Origin: Earliella scabrosa | Lineage: Eukaryota; Basidiomycota; Agaricomycetes; Polyporales; Polyporaceae | Length of the DNA stretch: 64,000 nt | Reading direction: 5' to 3' | Assembly (NCBI GenBank): GCA_022605405.1 | Contig: JABYQQ010000004.1 | Coordinates: 2,480,001-2,544,000, forward strand | Part shown: positions 1-9,891 of the stretch, piece by piece | Numbering within the stretch: the first letter of the stretch is position 1 | Layout: each line of letters starts with the position of its first letter | Translations under genes and position numbers: made by a program | Notes under the pieces: generated by a model | The model's input: the letters and a program-made list of their open reading frames with translations, nothing else | Database searches by the model: none | What the model was told of the DNA's origin: nothing

Positions 1-158
1 TCATCCAGTTAGGAATTGAAGGCTTCATGGGCAAGATCACGAAGAAATCTGCCCTGGAGACCTCCCAGGCGATCTGGAAGTACAATCCGAAGGCAGCTGA
101 CTCTCTCATCAACGGTACGGCCGACATCATCGCGAAAATCCGAACACTTGCAGTCAAG
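1..158 (+). pseudogene. hAT transposase, internal exon (5' fragment; gene continues at 10820)
   Basis: This is an open frame entering from outside the window and ending in Lys at 156-158, directly before a GTAAGT donor. The end of the peptide, with IRTLAVK, resembles the block just before the catalytic core in basidiomycete hAT transposases. The exon ends in phase 0. The next exon at 10820 starts in phase 0 with VQSSGQR, which continues the family pattern. The intron between them should be about 100 bp but is now 10.6 kb, because a foldback element carrying a retrotransposon sits in it. The transposase would act in the nucleus, cutting the element at its terminal inverted repeats. The start codon and the N-terminal BED zinc finger lie upstream of the window. 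Assignment rests on recalled family patterns and on the splice fit. Confidence 0.7.
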
Positions 159-173
159 GTAAGTGTGCCCGTT

Positions 174-1004
174 GCACCTCTGGCTTCCACACTTGTTGTA
201 CAAATGCCCACAACTGTGGTAGACCATTGTTTGTTTTGTGACCACTTTCAAACAGCCACTGAAACAGGCTACCTGACTTGTAACAAATCCTTCCAGCCCA
301 GTTGTTTGTTTGTTTCCACTTGTCAGACTGGTATACAAGCGGTTTGTATAGCTCTGGCCACTTGTCAGACTGGCAGACTGACTATTTGTACAGTTGTAGC
401 CACTTGTTAGACTGGCAGACTGACTATTTGTACAGCTCTAGCCACTTGTCAGACTGGCAGATTGACCAGTTGTACAGTTGTAGCCACTTGTCAGACTGGT
501 ATACAAGTGGTTTGTACAGCTCTAGTCACTTGTTAGACTGGCAGATTGACTATTTGTACAGCTCTAGCCACTTGTTAGACTGCCTTGTAATGATCTCTGC
601 CACTTGTCAGATCACATATAGAGAAGTTGTTAGATTGGAACCACTTGTCAGGATCCATATTGGGGTGATTTTGATGGCTTTCCTGGGATAGTAGGAGTGC
701 TTATCTAATGTTGTGGCGCTGTTTGGGCGCTTTTTTGACGCCCATAAGCGGTAGGTGACCCTATAGGGGAGCTACCTGCTTCCCCTCTAGCTCCTTCAAA
801 TCTACACCAATAGGGGTGTATGTGGGTGCGTTGGGTTCGCATTTTTAGCCTCTATTCAATGGTGTAATGTACAGAAGATAGTGTTTAGAATTGTGGGATG
901 TGCAGCTGTATGTAGCTACTACTATCTGCCACCTGCTGTACATTTGGGGAACCACTGATCCATATTTCACGTACAGGGTACCATTAGATGGGGGAAAATC
1001 ACCG
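174..1004 (+). repeat. Left arm of a large foldback (inverted-repeat) element
   Basis: This stretch of 831 bp is the reverse complement of 9892-10722, with one difference seen by eye (near 809, a C here against the complement of a T there). It carries a 42-bp minisatellite. Open frames in it are a by-product of that repeat, since 42 is divisible by three, and I do not consider them genes. Removing the retrotransposon at 1440-9792 plus one 5-bp duplication gives an element of about 2.2 kb: two 831-bp arms and a 529-bp spacer. No transposase is seen inside, so it would be non-autonomous. The word GTGCCCGT occurs at both outer junctions (165-172 and 10719-10726) and may be the 8-bp target duplication, though on the right it overlaps the arm. 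Confidence 0.9.
317..600 (+). repeat. 42-bp minisatellite in left foldback arm
   Basis: Six full 42-bp units run from 317 to 568, each starting CACTTGT(C/T)AGACTGG, followed by a shortened unit to about 600. Units alternate between two versions of the middle part (with GTATACAAG or with GCAGA(C/T)TGAC). The mirror copy lies at about 10296-10579 in the right arm. Confidence 0.9.
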
Positions 1005-1439
1005 CTTCCCAACGCACCCTGTATCATGGTCTGGCATGGAGTAGCAGCGGAGATATGGCCCAATACATTTTCGCAAAAAGTTGTACTATTGTTTGCCTGA
1101 TATCTTGTCATCTGTTGAATGGTGTGCCATGCCCTATACACCATCGAACTGGCATCAAGCAGAGCTTTCCAATGGTACCCTGATCACCCCAATCCGTAAA
1201 GGTTATCTGACCCTCTCCTCCTGACCCCATTCCCATCAATCCTCTAATAGCTCTGTGGCATCTCACCCTTTTAGTCTACAACTTTGAGACATACACCATC
1301 CAGTATTTACCCTCTGATTTGGAAAGTATCATGGCCTGATACTGCCTGTGGAATCTGTTCTGGATCTAACATACTCAGCATGCCTCTAGCAGTGCACCAC
1401 CTATTGTGGACTCAGAACCTGATGGATTGCCATGCTGTT
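1005..1439. other. Foldback spacer, left part; no gene seen
   Basis: This is the non-repeated middle of the foldback element, up to the gypsy1 insertion site. I see no coding frame of note. The last five bases (1435-1439, CTGTT) are the left copy of the gypsy1 target duplication. The spacer resumes at 9798. Confidence 0.7.
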
Positions 1440-1987
1440 TGTTACGATCATTCCAGCTAAGTAGCTTCATTACGTAACACCCTCTTCTTTTTCCTTCGTC
1501 GTCTTCCTCGGACTCCTCGGTCGTCATCTCCCTCGTCATCTGCTATTTCATATTCATCATCGCCTCACCCATCGCCTCGTTCATCGCCCCGCTTACTATT
1601 TCATATTCACGGACAGCCTCGTATTTCACATTCCTCACTGCCTCACTCATATTTCATATTTGCGTACAGCCTCGGACACTGCCTTGTCCCTTATTTCCAA
1701 TACTCGCACAGCTTCCGTACAGCCTCCTTATTTCTATTTCACATGGACACTGCCTCGTATGTATCACGTGCACCCTGCGGGCCAGTATATAAGGCTGAGG
1801 GTCTCCAGCAAGGAGCCCCAGTTTCGATCTCCTGTTTATCTTCCTCGTTTACTCTCGGACTACATACATGCCTCTGGGCTTGTATCACATCTGTACTAGC
1901 ATCGTTATCAACGAATAGATACCTTTCTACTCGTCATTTGAAGTCTACTTGTGCGCTCGAATACCTCAAGTAACTTCAACCTTAACA
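1440..1987 (+). repeat. Gypsy1 5' LTR
   Basis: This direct repeat is paired with 9245-9792. It has TGTTA...TAACA inverted ends. A TATA box (TATATAA, 1786-1792) lies in a U3-like part that is rich in TTTCATATTC and CCTCG words. Confidence 0.95.
1786..1830 (+). promoter_or_regulatory. Gypsy1 LTR promoter and self-primer word
   Basis: TATATAA at 1786-1792 is followed 34 bases from its start by AGTTTCGATCT (1820-1830). A transcript starting about 30-35 bases below the TATA box would begin at or close to this word. The word is the exact complement of the primer-binding site at 1990-2000. It lies in the loop of a small AGGAG/CTCCT stem (1811-1815 with 1829-1833). Confidence 0.7.
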
Positions 1988-1989
1988 TT

Positions 1990-2000
1990 AGATCGAAACT
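1990..2000 (+). promoter_or_regulatory. Gypsy1 primer-binding site (self-priming type)
   Basis: AGATCGAAACT lies two bases after the LTR end. It pairs perfectly with AGTTTCGATCT at 1820-1830 in the LTR. I recognise no tRNA 3' end complement starting with TGG here, which supports Tf1-like self-priming. Confidence 0.75.
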
Positions 2001-2771
2001 CTGGATTTCTCACCTAGCACCGGTGCAAGGACACCCTCTTTCCGACGGAGAGCAGCTCGAACGCTGCGATCCATACGCACTCGCATCACTCCCAACGCCG
2101 TGGGAGCGACCCTCCATAACGTCAACCTCGCAGTATCCAATCTGGCGAGACCAACCCTTCCACGTATAGACACGAACCTCACACCCGAAGACATCATCGT
2201 CTATCGGAATTCAGAAGCAGAAGACAGTTCATCGAGTATTCCAGTCGAATACTTCACCGATTATCCGCAGGCGCCACGAGCCCAGACCCCGTTCTACGCA
2301 GAACAGCCACGTCCGGCGAACCCCGAACCTACATCCGAATTCTCTCCTGAAGAAGTCCAAATCCCACAATTCCAAATTCCCGCACCTTCCATCGGAACAA
2401 CGATTGATTCCATTTATTACGGAATCACCGAAGTTAGTCAGTGGATAAACGCACATTCCAACCAAGACCCTCGTGCGGGAATCTTCTTCCGACAAGGAAT
2501 AGAACACCTTTACGAAGGACTTCAACTTCTCCACAACCCCGAAACTCATCGGATCAACGCACGACCGGCACCTTCATTCGCCGCCTGGCTTAGTGAACAA
2601 ATAGGAACAACCCACGACACAATAAGCAACCTTCATCCCCACGACGCGGAGATATTTGGTCACATCATCCATCTCTACCGTCTTCTCGTTGCCCAAGACC
2701 TATACCGGTATTGGCAAGACAACGTTCTACGATACGGAGCAAGCATAGTGCATGGCCGATCCCAAGCTTGA
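1992..2771 (+). CDS. Gypsy1 upstream frame A, unknown function, no ATG
   Basis: The frame is open from the TAG at 1989-1991 to the TGA at 2769-2771, about 259 codons, yet it contains no ATG. A GTG at 2100 is the earliest near-start I would consider. The peptide looks protein-like rather than random: an acidic, Pro-rich first half, then a region with QGIEHLYEGLQLL and HIIHLYRLLVAQDLYRYW that could be helical. It lies between the primer site and gag. Its stop overlaps the ATG of the next frame at 2752. I do not recognise the product. It could be expressed by a non-AUG start or by splicing, or it could have lost its start codon. Confidence 0.4.
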   Translation: METLDFSPSTGARTPSFRRRAARTLRSIRTRITPNAVGATLHNVNLAVSNLARPTLPRIDTNLTPEDIIVYRNSEAEDSSSSIPVEYFTDYPQAPRAQTPFYAEQPRPANPEPTSEFSPEEVQIPQFQIPAPSIGTTIDSIYYGITEVSQWINAHSNQDPRAGIFFRQGIEHLYEGLQLLHNPETHRINARPAPSFAAWLSEQIGTTHDTISNLHPHDAEIFGHIIHLYRLLVAQDLYRYWQDNVLRYGASIVHGRSQA

Positions 2772-3237
2772 GTGCGCCGACCGACCTCACACTTACGAGT
2801 ACCAGATCCATAAGGATTACAACTTCAACAGAGTCACACGAGCACTCACTCAGTGCCAATTCCAGTGTTGTCCAAATCGGTACAACTCCGGAGTAGTCCC
2901 TTTGACAACGAGGCAAAGAGGGAAATTCGAGAAGATTCTCCCGTCTCAGGTATCACAGATCGTTCCCACGAATAACGAGAAATATTCGGGAGAAGCCACA
3001 TATCCACCAGTACCACCCCAATCGACAAGTCGCGTAACGACTCCAGCCCAACCCGTTGTCCCTCTTCCATCTTCCTCGAAAGGAAAGGAAAGAGAAGAAC
3101 CTCCGTCACCCCAGAATAGCCCACCAGCCGAGATGTCGTCAACAGCCACTCAACTTGTAACCGCATTTGCGGTTAACCAGCCAGAACCACCAGAAGTAAG
3201 TCACTGGTCGGCACTACCCACAGAAAGGCCAGCATAA
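2752..3237 (+). CDS. Gypsy1 upstream frame B, unknown, with Cys-rich CCPNR motif
   Basis: A frame of 161 codons starts at an ATG that overlaps the end of frame A and is in frame with gag. It is separated from the gag ATG (3247) by a TAA at 3235-3237 and nine bases. The N-terminal part has CQFQCCPNR. The second half is Pro/Ser-rich and low complexity. The gypsy2 family carries a comparable motif, with CGNQPCPNR, upstream of its own core gag, so this may be a conserved N-terminal gag-associated domain. I do not know its function. A metal-binding role is only a guess from the cysteines. Confidence 0.45.
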   Translation: MADPKLECADRPHTYEYQIHKDYNFNRVTRALTQCQFQCCPNRYNSGVVPLTTRQRGKFEKILPSQVSQIVPTNNEKYSGEATYPPVPPQSTSRVTTPAQPVVPLPSSSKGKEREEPPSPQNSPPAEMSSTATQLVTAFAVNQPEPPEVSHWSALPTERPA

Positions 3238-3246
3238 AGCGCAAGC

Positions 3247-4347
3247 ATGGCGGGCAGAGGGAGAAGTAGAGAACGAAGCCGATCGGCAACCCCTCGATGC
3301 CGAAGGGAAGACCGCGAAGAAGACCCCGAATCCCACTCCAGGGAAAGATCTCGCAAAAGAGGACATCGCGAAGATGATCCGGAACCACCTTACGGCGGAG
3401 GGGATCCCGAAGGAGGACCTCCCGGCGGAGGACCTCCCGGCGGAGGGCCACCCGGCGGATGGCCGAACGTACCAGCAATAGCAATCGGAAACCAACAACC
3501 TGGTAAGTTCAAGATCAAAGAACCTGAAGTATTCAACGGAGATCACACCAAGTCCAAGTGATTCATCGGAGATCTATTCGACTTATTCCAAAGCAATCCG
3601 GAAGCATACCGCTCCGACACCAACAAAGTCATCACCGCCTTGTCCTATATCCGAGGAGGACAAGCGGAATGGTGGGCCGAATACATACAGGAGCAGTCGC
3701 AGTTACCCGATCGATACGGAATACCCCGAGGATACCCACGATGGAACGACTTCCGAAAGTTTTTCCTGGACGCATTCGGAATAGAAGACGAGATCAACCA
3801 AGCCATGACCAGGCTCACCACAATCAAGTATGAAGAGTATAAGAACGTTCTCGAGTTCAACATCGAGATGGCTAGACTCTTTGTCACCACCAACATACTT
3901 GAAGACAGTGCTCAGATCGCCTTCTATCGCGCCAAACTTCCCGGATATATCCGAGACAAGATCGCCCTTTCGTACCCGCTTCCAACCACCATGGAAGGAT
4001 GGGCAAAACGGGCAATCGAACTCGATAGAGCTTGGCGACTCAACCGAGAGTTTGATCGATCTCAAGGGAGAACCCAACGAAGGCAGGGTCAGCCCGAGAA
4101 ATCGACCAAAACCAATCCAGCGGTACGAGTGGTAACGACCACCAAGCTCGACCCGAAGGAGCGACAATGACTCATACGAGAGAACCGGTGCTTCTATTGC
4201 CGAGAAGTTGGACATAGAGCCGCCGAATGTCCAAAGAAGCCGAAGAAGCCGGAACGCACCACGCGTGTGGTGGAAGTCGAAGACGAGGACGAACCGAACA
4301 TCAATGTCATCGGCCTGGAGCCGAAGATGAGCTCTCAGGATTTTTGA
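3247..4347 (+). pseudogene. gag: Gypsy1 gag with two internal stops
   Basis: This is the nucleocapsid/capsid polyprotein of a Ty3/gypsy element. It would package element RNA in cytoplasmic particles. The frame starts at ATG 3247 with an Arg/Glu-rich stretch and a Gly-Pro repeat (about 3400-3465). It then has a retrotransposon gag domain (about 3500-4060) and a zinc knuckle CX2CX4HX4C at 4189-4230 (CFYCREVGHRAAEC). TGA at 3559-3561 and TGA at 4168-4170 interrupt it. Flanking residues fit a former Trp and a former Arg codon, that is, transition mutations. The frame ends GAT TTT TGA at 4339-4347, and the pol frame is the -1 frame, so a -1 slip on the T run is the likely route to pol. Confidence 0.85.
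4339..4347 (+). promoter_or_regulatory. Gypsy1 probable -1 frameshift site at gag stop
   Basis: Gag ends GAT TTT TGA, and pol continues in the -1 frame (TTG ATC). A tRNA-Phe on TTT next to a stop codon can re-pair on the preceding T run. The same GGATTTTTGATC context is found in both gypsy2 gag genes (15574 and 55558 regions). Confidence 0.6.
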
Positions 4348-7300
4348 TCGGACGATCTAACTCGACGCTAGATTCGTCCGAGACCCAGGACTATTATTTA
4401 TCGTTTGTAACCGTCGGACAACAAAGACACAATGCATATTTATTGTCTGGTTACATCGAGAATGGTCCGAAAGTCGTCGGGATCAAAGCCCTCTTCGATT
4501 CGGGAGCTGATGTAACGATCATCAATCAGCAGATCGTGGACAAGTATCAGCTACCCACCAAGCCACTTCCTAAACCCATCCGCTTTCGGAACGCAGATGG
4601 TAGCACTAACACAATCGGGACGGTAACTCGCACACTAGAGACCAATTTTATTGTGCGAGGACATAGCCTCCCTACTAGCTTCTATGTTGCCGACCTCGGC
4701 CGTGACGACGCACTTCTAGGGATGCCTTGGATTTAACAATACAACCCTACAGTCGACTGGGTAAACGGAACTTTCCAGTTCGACTCGAAACGAATCCAGC
4801 ATCAACAGAAGCTCGCAGAACAACGTAAGGCGACTATCGAAGACGCCCCAGAAGACGGAACGGAAGCAGTCATTGCCTACACTCACGGAGAAGGGGTGGT
4901 GGGAGTCTTCACACCTACCGAAGCTCCCCTCACAGAAGAAGAACCAGAGGAATGGAAGTCATCCACGAGCGCCACTATCGGCCGCCTGTGGAAGAAACGT
5001 TACTCCCCTTACTGGATCGTCAATAAGGTAACTATGTCCACCCAGCTAGCGGTAGAAGCGTCTCAGGGAAAGACCACCAAAACCTTGGATGAACTACTAC
5101 CCGACTACCTCCGAGAATACAAGGACGTCTTTGAAAAGAAAGCTGCCGAACGCTTCCCAGACTCTCGTCCATGGGATCACGGGATAGACCTTAAATCCGA
5201 TTTCGTACCGAAAGATTGTAAGGTATATCCTCTATCTCCCACGGAGAGAGAAGAACTCGACAAATTCCTCGACGAGAATTTAGCAAAAGGATATATCCAG
5301 CCATCAAAATCTCCCATGGCCTCCCCATTCTTCTTCGTCCAAAAGAAGGATGGAAGTCTACGACCGGTTCAAGACTACCGCTACCTGAACGATGGAACTG
5401 TCAAGAATGCGTATCCTTTACCACTTATCGCCGACCTCTTGGATCGACTCAAAGGAGCAAAGTATTTCACCAAACTAGACGTACGTGCCGGATACAATAA
5501 CGTACGCATCAAGGAAGGAGACCGGTGGAAAGCAGCCTTCAAAACTCCTCGAGGTCTATTCGAACCCACGGTCATGTTCTTCGGATTATGTAACGCGCCA
5601 GCCACATTCCAAGCGATGATGAACGACATCTTCCGAGACTACATCTCAGAAGGATGGATTGTCATTTATATGGATGATATACTCATCTTCTCTGACGATT
5701 TGGAAGAACATCGGCGAAGAACGCGCAAAGTAATCGAGCGACTCAGGGAACATGACTTGTACCTCAAAGCAGAGAAATGTGAGTTCGAAGTCGAAGAAGT
5801 CGAATTCCTGGGAGCAGTAATCCGACCCGGAGAAGTGGCCATGGACCCTGTCAAACTCGACGGGCTGAAACAATGGCCCATTCCCACAACGGTAAAACAG
5901 GTCCAAAGCTTCCTGGGATTCGGGAATTTCTATCGCCGGTTCATACAAAACTACTCCCACGTTGTCAAGCCCCTTACGGAACTCACACGGAAAGGACAAA
6001 AGTTCGTGTGGACCCCAGACTGCCAACGAGCCTTCGACACCCTGAAACAACGGTTTCAAGAAGCACCGATACTTCGCATTCCAGACCCATCAGAACCCTT
6101 CCAGATTGAATGCGATGCTTCGAAGGTAGCCACGGGAGCAGTTTTGAGACAAAAGGGACCGGATGGACTGTGGCACCCGTGTGCCTATCTATCCAAAACC
6201 TTTTTGGAAACTGAACGGAATTACCAAATCTACGACCGAGAACTCCTTGCGATCATTCAAGCCTTGGAAGCATGGAGGCATTACATAGAAGGCGCCAAGC
6301 ATCCGACACAGGTTTTATCAGACCACAAAAACCTTACGTATTTCCGAACAGCCCAGAAGCTTAATCGACGGCAAGCAAGATGGAGTCTCTATCTTTCCCA
6401 GTTCAACATACAGCTCACCCATCAACCTGGGAAAACTCTCACCCAAGCCGATGCACTCTCACGACGAGCCGACCATGATCCAGGGGATCATGATAACGAA
6501 GAAGTCACCCTACTTCCTGACAACCTGTTCGCAAACGCCGTACACACGGAGTTACAAGAAAGGATACGAGACACTACCTCACGCGACAAGACGGTCATGG
6601 AATCTACGAACAATGCATGGCACCTCAAGAAGACACCAACTATTGGATCCAAGGAAGATTGGTCAATGGATGATGGAATTGTCCTATACAAAGGGAAGGT
6701 GTACGTACCACCAGACGACAACCTCCGACGGGAAGTGACTCGCAACCATCACGAACCAGCAGTCATGGGACATCCAGGCATTCAGAAGACCTTCGAACTG
6801 GTGTCAAGGGAGTATTGGTGGCCAGGTATGCGCAACTTTATCACTCAATACGTAAAAGGATGCGCCACCTGTCAAACCGCAAAAATCAATACTCATCCCA
6901 CGAAGACCGGCCTACTTCCCATCACCCACAGCGGTAATTTACGACCTTTCGGTACTATCACAATGGATTACGTCACTGGACTTCCTACGTCCAATGGATA
7001 CGACGCTGTTCAAGTAGTCGTCGACCATGATATGTCCAAAGCGATAGTACTCACACCGTGTACCAAAGAAACGAGCGCTATGGACACCGCCCAGATGTTA
7101 GAAAGAGACGTCTACCGGCGATTTGGCCTACCCGACCGAATCATATCCGACAGAGGACCTCAATTCATTTCCAAAGCATACCAGGAACTGAATAAGCTGC
7201 TAGGAATCACCGGATCACTCAGCACGTCTCACCACCCCCAAACTGACGGCCAATCGGAACGAGCAATTCAAGAGTTGGAAGTCGCATTACGAATCTATTG

Positions 7301-8000
7301 TGGAAATTACCCCGACACATGGAGCACCCTACTCCCACAATTTGAATTCGCACACAATCATCGGTCTCACTCGGTAACAGGGAAATCTCCGTTCGAACTT
7401 CTGATGGGGTATCAACCACGAGCTATCGCTCGAGTACACCCTAAGCCCAAGCACCCCAGTACGGAAGAACGGTTGACTCAACTCCAAGAACTCCGAGAAA
7501 ATGCCATGGCCTCTCACACACGTGCCGCAGCAGCCATAGCAAAAAGGCACGCGGCTGGGAATTTCGAATTCAAGAAGGGGGACAAAGTCTTCTTAGAATC
7601 AACCAATTTGAAACTCCCTTATCCGAACCGGAAATTAGCTCCAAAACGGGAAGGTCCTTTTGTCATCGAAGAAGTCATGGGACCAGTCACTGTCAAACTG
7701 AAACTCCCGAAGACCTGGAGAATACATCCGGTATTTCACATCTCTCTTATCTCCCCTTATCGAACCACTCCGGAGCATGGGCCAAATTACGTGTCTCCGC
7801 CACCAGTAACAATAGAGGGAGAGGACGAGTGGGAAATAGAGTCGATCATCAATCACCGGAAACCAGCAAGAGGCGGACTTCAGTATCTGGTCACTTGGAA
7901 AGGACGGCCTTCATTTGAGAATCAGTGGTTCAAAGAGGCAGACCTCAAATATGCACAAACAATTCTCAAAAGCTATAAAAGAAAGCACAAGATGGCCTGA
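4347..8000 (+). pseudogene. pol: Gypsy1 pol: protease, RT, RNase H, integrase, chromodomain (one stop)
   Basis: The frame encodes the replication enzymes. An aspartic protease comes first (FDSGADVT near 4495; GMPWI at 4722-4733). A TAA at 4734-4736 then interrupts the frame. From 4737 to the end it is open. The RT has VYPLSPTER near the start, FTKLDVRAGYNNV, and the catalytic YMDD at 5667-5678. RNase H has IECDASKVATGAV and a DRELLAI block. Integrase has the HHCC zinc finger (HHEPAVMGHPG...CATCQTAK, about 6748-6885), then the DDE core with DYVTG, IISDRGPQF and HHPQTDGQSER. The C-terminus (about 7830-7990; LQYLVTWKG) is a chromodomain, which in this group guides insertion to heterochromatin. 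Without the stop it would be full length. No ATG start is expected, because expression depends on gag. Confidence 0.92.
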
Positions 8001-8007
8001 AGAAAGC

Positions 8008-9214
8008 ATGTCCTACCAACCCAACCTCACCACCGACACCCAGTTCTTCCTCGACCTCACCCCCTTCGAACAACTCCTCTTCCTCGCCGAGTACTACCGA
8101 CATGTCCCGCTCATACAGACGTTCGACCTCCTACCGCCACCGCCGGGATCGCCGCCCCCACTTGCCTCGCCCCTCCAGCTCCTCCCAGACCTCTCCCCAC
8201 ACCTCCACCAACCCGAACGTCCGCCCAGCCCCCTATCCCCCTGCCCCGGAGTTCCTTCGCAAGGTCCGAGCGACCTACGACCACCTTCCCTGCCCCCAGT
8301 CGTCCATCGGGGCGGACGGCTCGATCTCGGACCGAGTCGGCTGGGTGGTAGTTCACCCGGACCTCCAGGGCCTAGTCGACAGGCGGACACAAATGGTGCA
8401 GGGAGCCCAGCTCTGGCTCGACCTCTACCGCCACGCCGCCGAAATAGCCCCGGCCTTGAAGCAGGTGTCCAAATTCGCCCGGGAACACCCCGACCCCTGT
8501 GGAGCGGCGTGGAAGACGGTCGTCTGCGCCGAGGACGCCTTCCACCGGACCATCCAGATCGCATCGACGGCGATCAACCGGCTCACGACTCACCCCGTCC
8601 TTCCAACCATAAGCGACCTGCTTCCCCCTCGGACCTGGGGGTCGAGCTGGGAGCGAAACGTCGTCGACGGACCGACTAGGTGGAACACCGACGGCGACAA
8701 CACCCAGGTCAACTGGAAGTCCTCGACGGAGTCCACGGCCCACAACGGGTGGGGCGAGCCGACGACCGGGGGTTGGGGTACTCCCACCGAGGAGAACCCT
8801 CCTCCCCTCGAGACGTCCCACGAACAGGCCGCCTCCACCGCCGTCGACGAGGTCGAGAAGACCAAGGACATCTCCCCCGAGGAGGTCCAACGACTCCTCG
8901 ACGAGTTCCTCAAGAACCTGGAGGAACATCGGCAACTCCTCATCCGCGACGTAGAGCGGGAGAAGATCCACCCGGCCGCTCTTCCCTCCATCCCCGAATG
9001 CCCTCCCGCGCCTCCGTCGACACCCGTCCTCACCATCGACGACGTCCTCCAATACCCCAGCGACAACGAGGACGACACCAGCACTATCGGGGTCTTCCAG
9101 GGGAAGCCGGGGAAGTCACTCGCCGAAAAGCGTCGGGCCGTCGCCGAGAAGTTCAAGGCGTTCGAGGCGGAACACAAAAGCCGCCAGGACAAGGGGAAGG
9201 GCAAGGCGGTCTGA
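8008..9214 (+). CDS. Gypsy1 ORF3, accessory protein after pol, unknown function
   Basis: Behind the pol stop (7998-8000) lies coding-like, very C-rich DNA. An ATG at 8008 opens a frame starting MSYQPNLTTDTQFFLDL that reads well for about 30 residues. From 8102, in the next frame, an ATG starts a 370-codon ORF ending at 9214. Its body has FLRKVRATYDHLPCPQ, a helical stretch around WLDLYRHAAEIAPALKQ, and an acidic, probably coiled-coil tail ending in a Lys-rich KGKGKAV. Either 8102 is the start, or one indel or intron joins the two parts. It ends about 30 bases before the 3' LTR purine tract, the position where envelope or accessory genes sit in some LTR elements. I see no signal peptide or membrane segment, so an envelope role is unlikely. 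Confidence 0.55.
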
Positions 9215-9231
9215 TCGGGACGATCAGCCTT

Positions 9232-9244
9232 GAGGGGGGGGTAA
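9232..9244 (+). promoter_or_regulatory. Gypsy1 polypurine tract
   Basis: The run GAGGGGGGGGTAA ends directly at the 3' LTR. This is the usual place for plus-strand DNA priming. Gypsy2 has a matching run at 19382-19394. Confidence 0.85.
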
Positions 9245-9792
9245 TGTTACGATCATTCCAGCTAAGTAGCTTCATTACGTAACACCCTCTTCTTTTTCCT
9301 TCGTCGTCTTCCTCGGACTCCTCGGTCGTCATCTCCCTCGTCATCTGCTATTTCATATTCATCATCGCCTCACCCATCGCCTCGTTCATCGCCCCGCTTA
9401 CTATTTCATATTCACGGACAGCCTCGTATTTCACATTCCTCACTGCCTCGCTCATATTTCATATTTGCGTACAGCCTCGGACACTGCCTTGTCCCTTATT
9501 TCCAATACTCGCACAGCTTCCGTACAGCCTCCTTATTTCTATTTCACATGGACACTGCCTCGTATGTATCACGTGCACCCTGCAGGCCAGTATATAAGGC
9601 TGAGGGTCTCCAGCAAGGAGCCCCAGTTTCGATCTCCTGTTTATCTTCCTCGTTTACTCTCGGACTACATACATGCCTCTGGGCTTGTATCACATCTGTA
9701 CTAGCATCGTTATCGACGAATAGATACCTTTCTACTCGTCATTTGAAGTCTACTTGTGCGCTCGAATACCTCAAGTAACTTCAACCTTAACA
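9245..9792 (+). repeat. Gypsy1 3' LTR
   Basis: This is the direct repeat of 1440-1987, with three base differences seen: an A/G in the CCTC(A/G)CTCATATT stretch, a G/A beside the TATA region, and an A/G in ATC(A/G)ACGAA. It is followed by CTGTT, the right copy of the target duplication (9793-9797). Confidence 0.95.
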
Positions 9793-9891
9793 CTGTTTGC
9801 TGTATCCTATCAAGGCTTCATAGAGGTATGTCCACATAGCTCCAGCTATCCAGATGTGCTTTTGATCACACTAGATTCTCTTATCAGCTTT

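Larger units (their letters stand above)
1440..9792 (+). mobile_element. Gypsy1: complete Ty3/gypsy chromovirus, recently inserted
   Basis: The element has two 548-bp LTRs (1440-1987 and 9245-9792) starting TGTTAC and ending TTAACA. They are flanked by the perfect 5-bp duplication CTGTT (1435-1439 and 9793-9797). I see only three differences between the LTRs, so insertion was recent. Order: LTR, self-complementary primer site, two upstream frames, gag, protease-RT-RNaseH-integrase-chromodomain, a downstream accessory frame, purine tract, LTR. Gag and pol carry three premature stops (3559, 4168, 4734), so this copy is not autonomous even though its LTRs are young. Confidence 0.95.

Noticed and set aside
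302..691. 129-codon open frame, repeated exactly at 10205-10594 on the other strand
   Set aside because: It is produced by the 42-bp minisatellite, whose length is a multiple of three. Several frames stay open and the peptide is a repeat of the unit.
8094..9052. Long open frames opposite and overlapping gypsy1 ORF3
   Set aside because: The C-rich composition removes stops in most frames. The plus-strand frame from 8102 has the most protein-like composition, so the others are treated as shadows.
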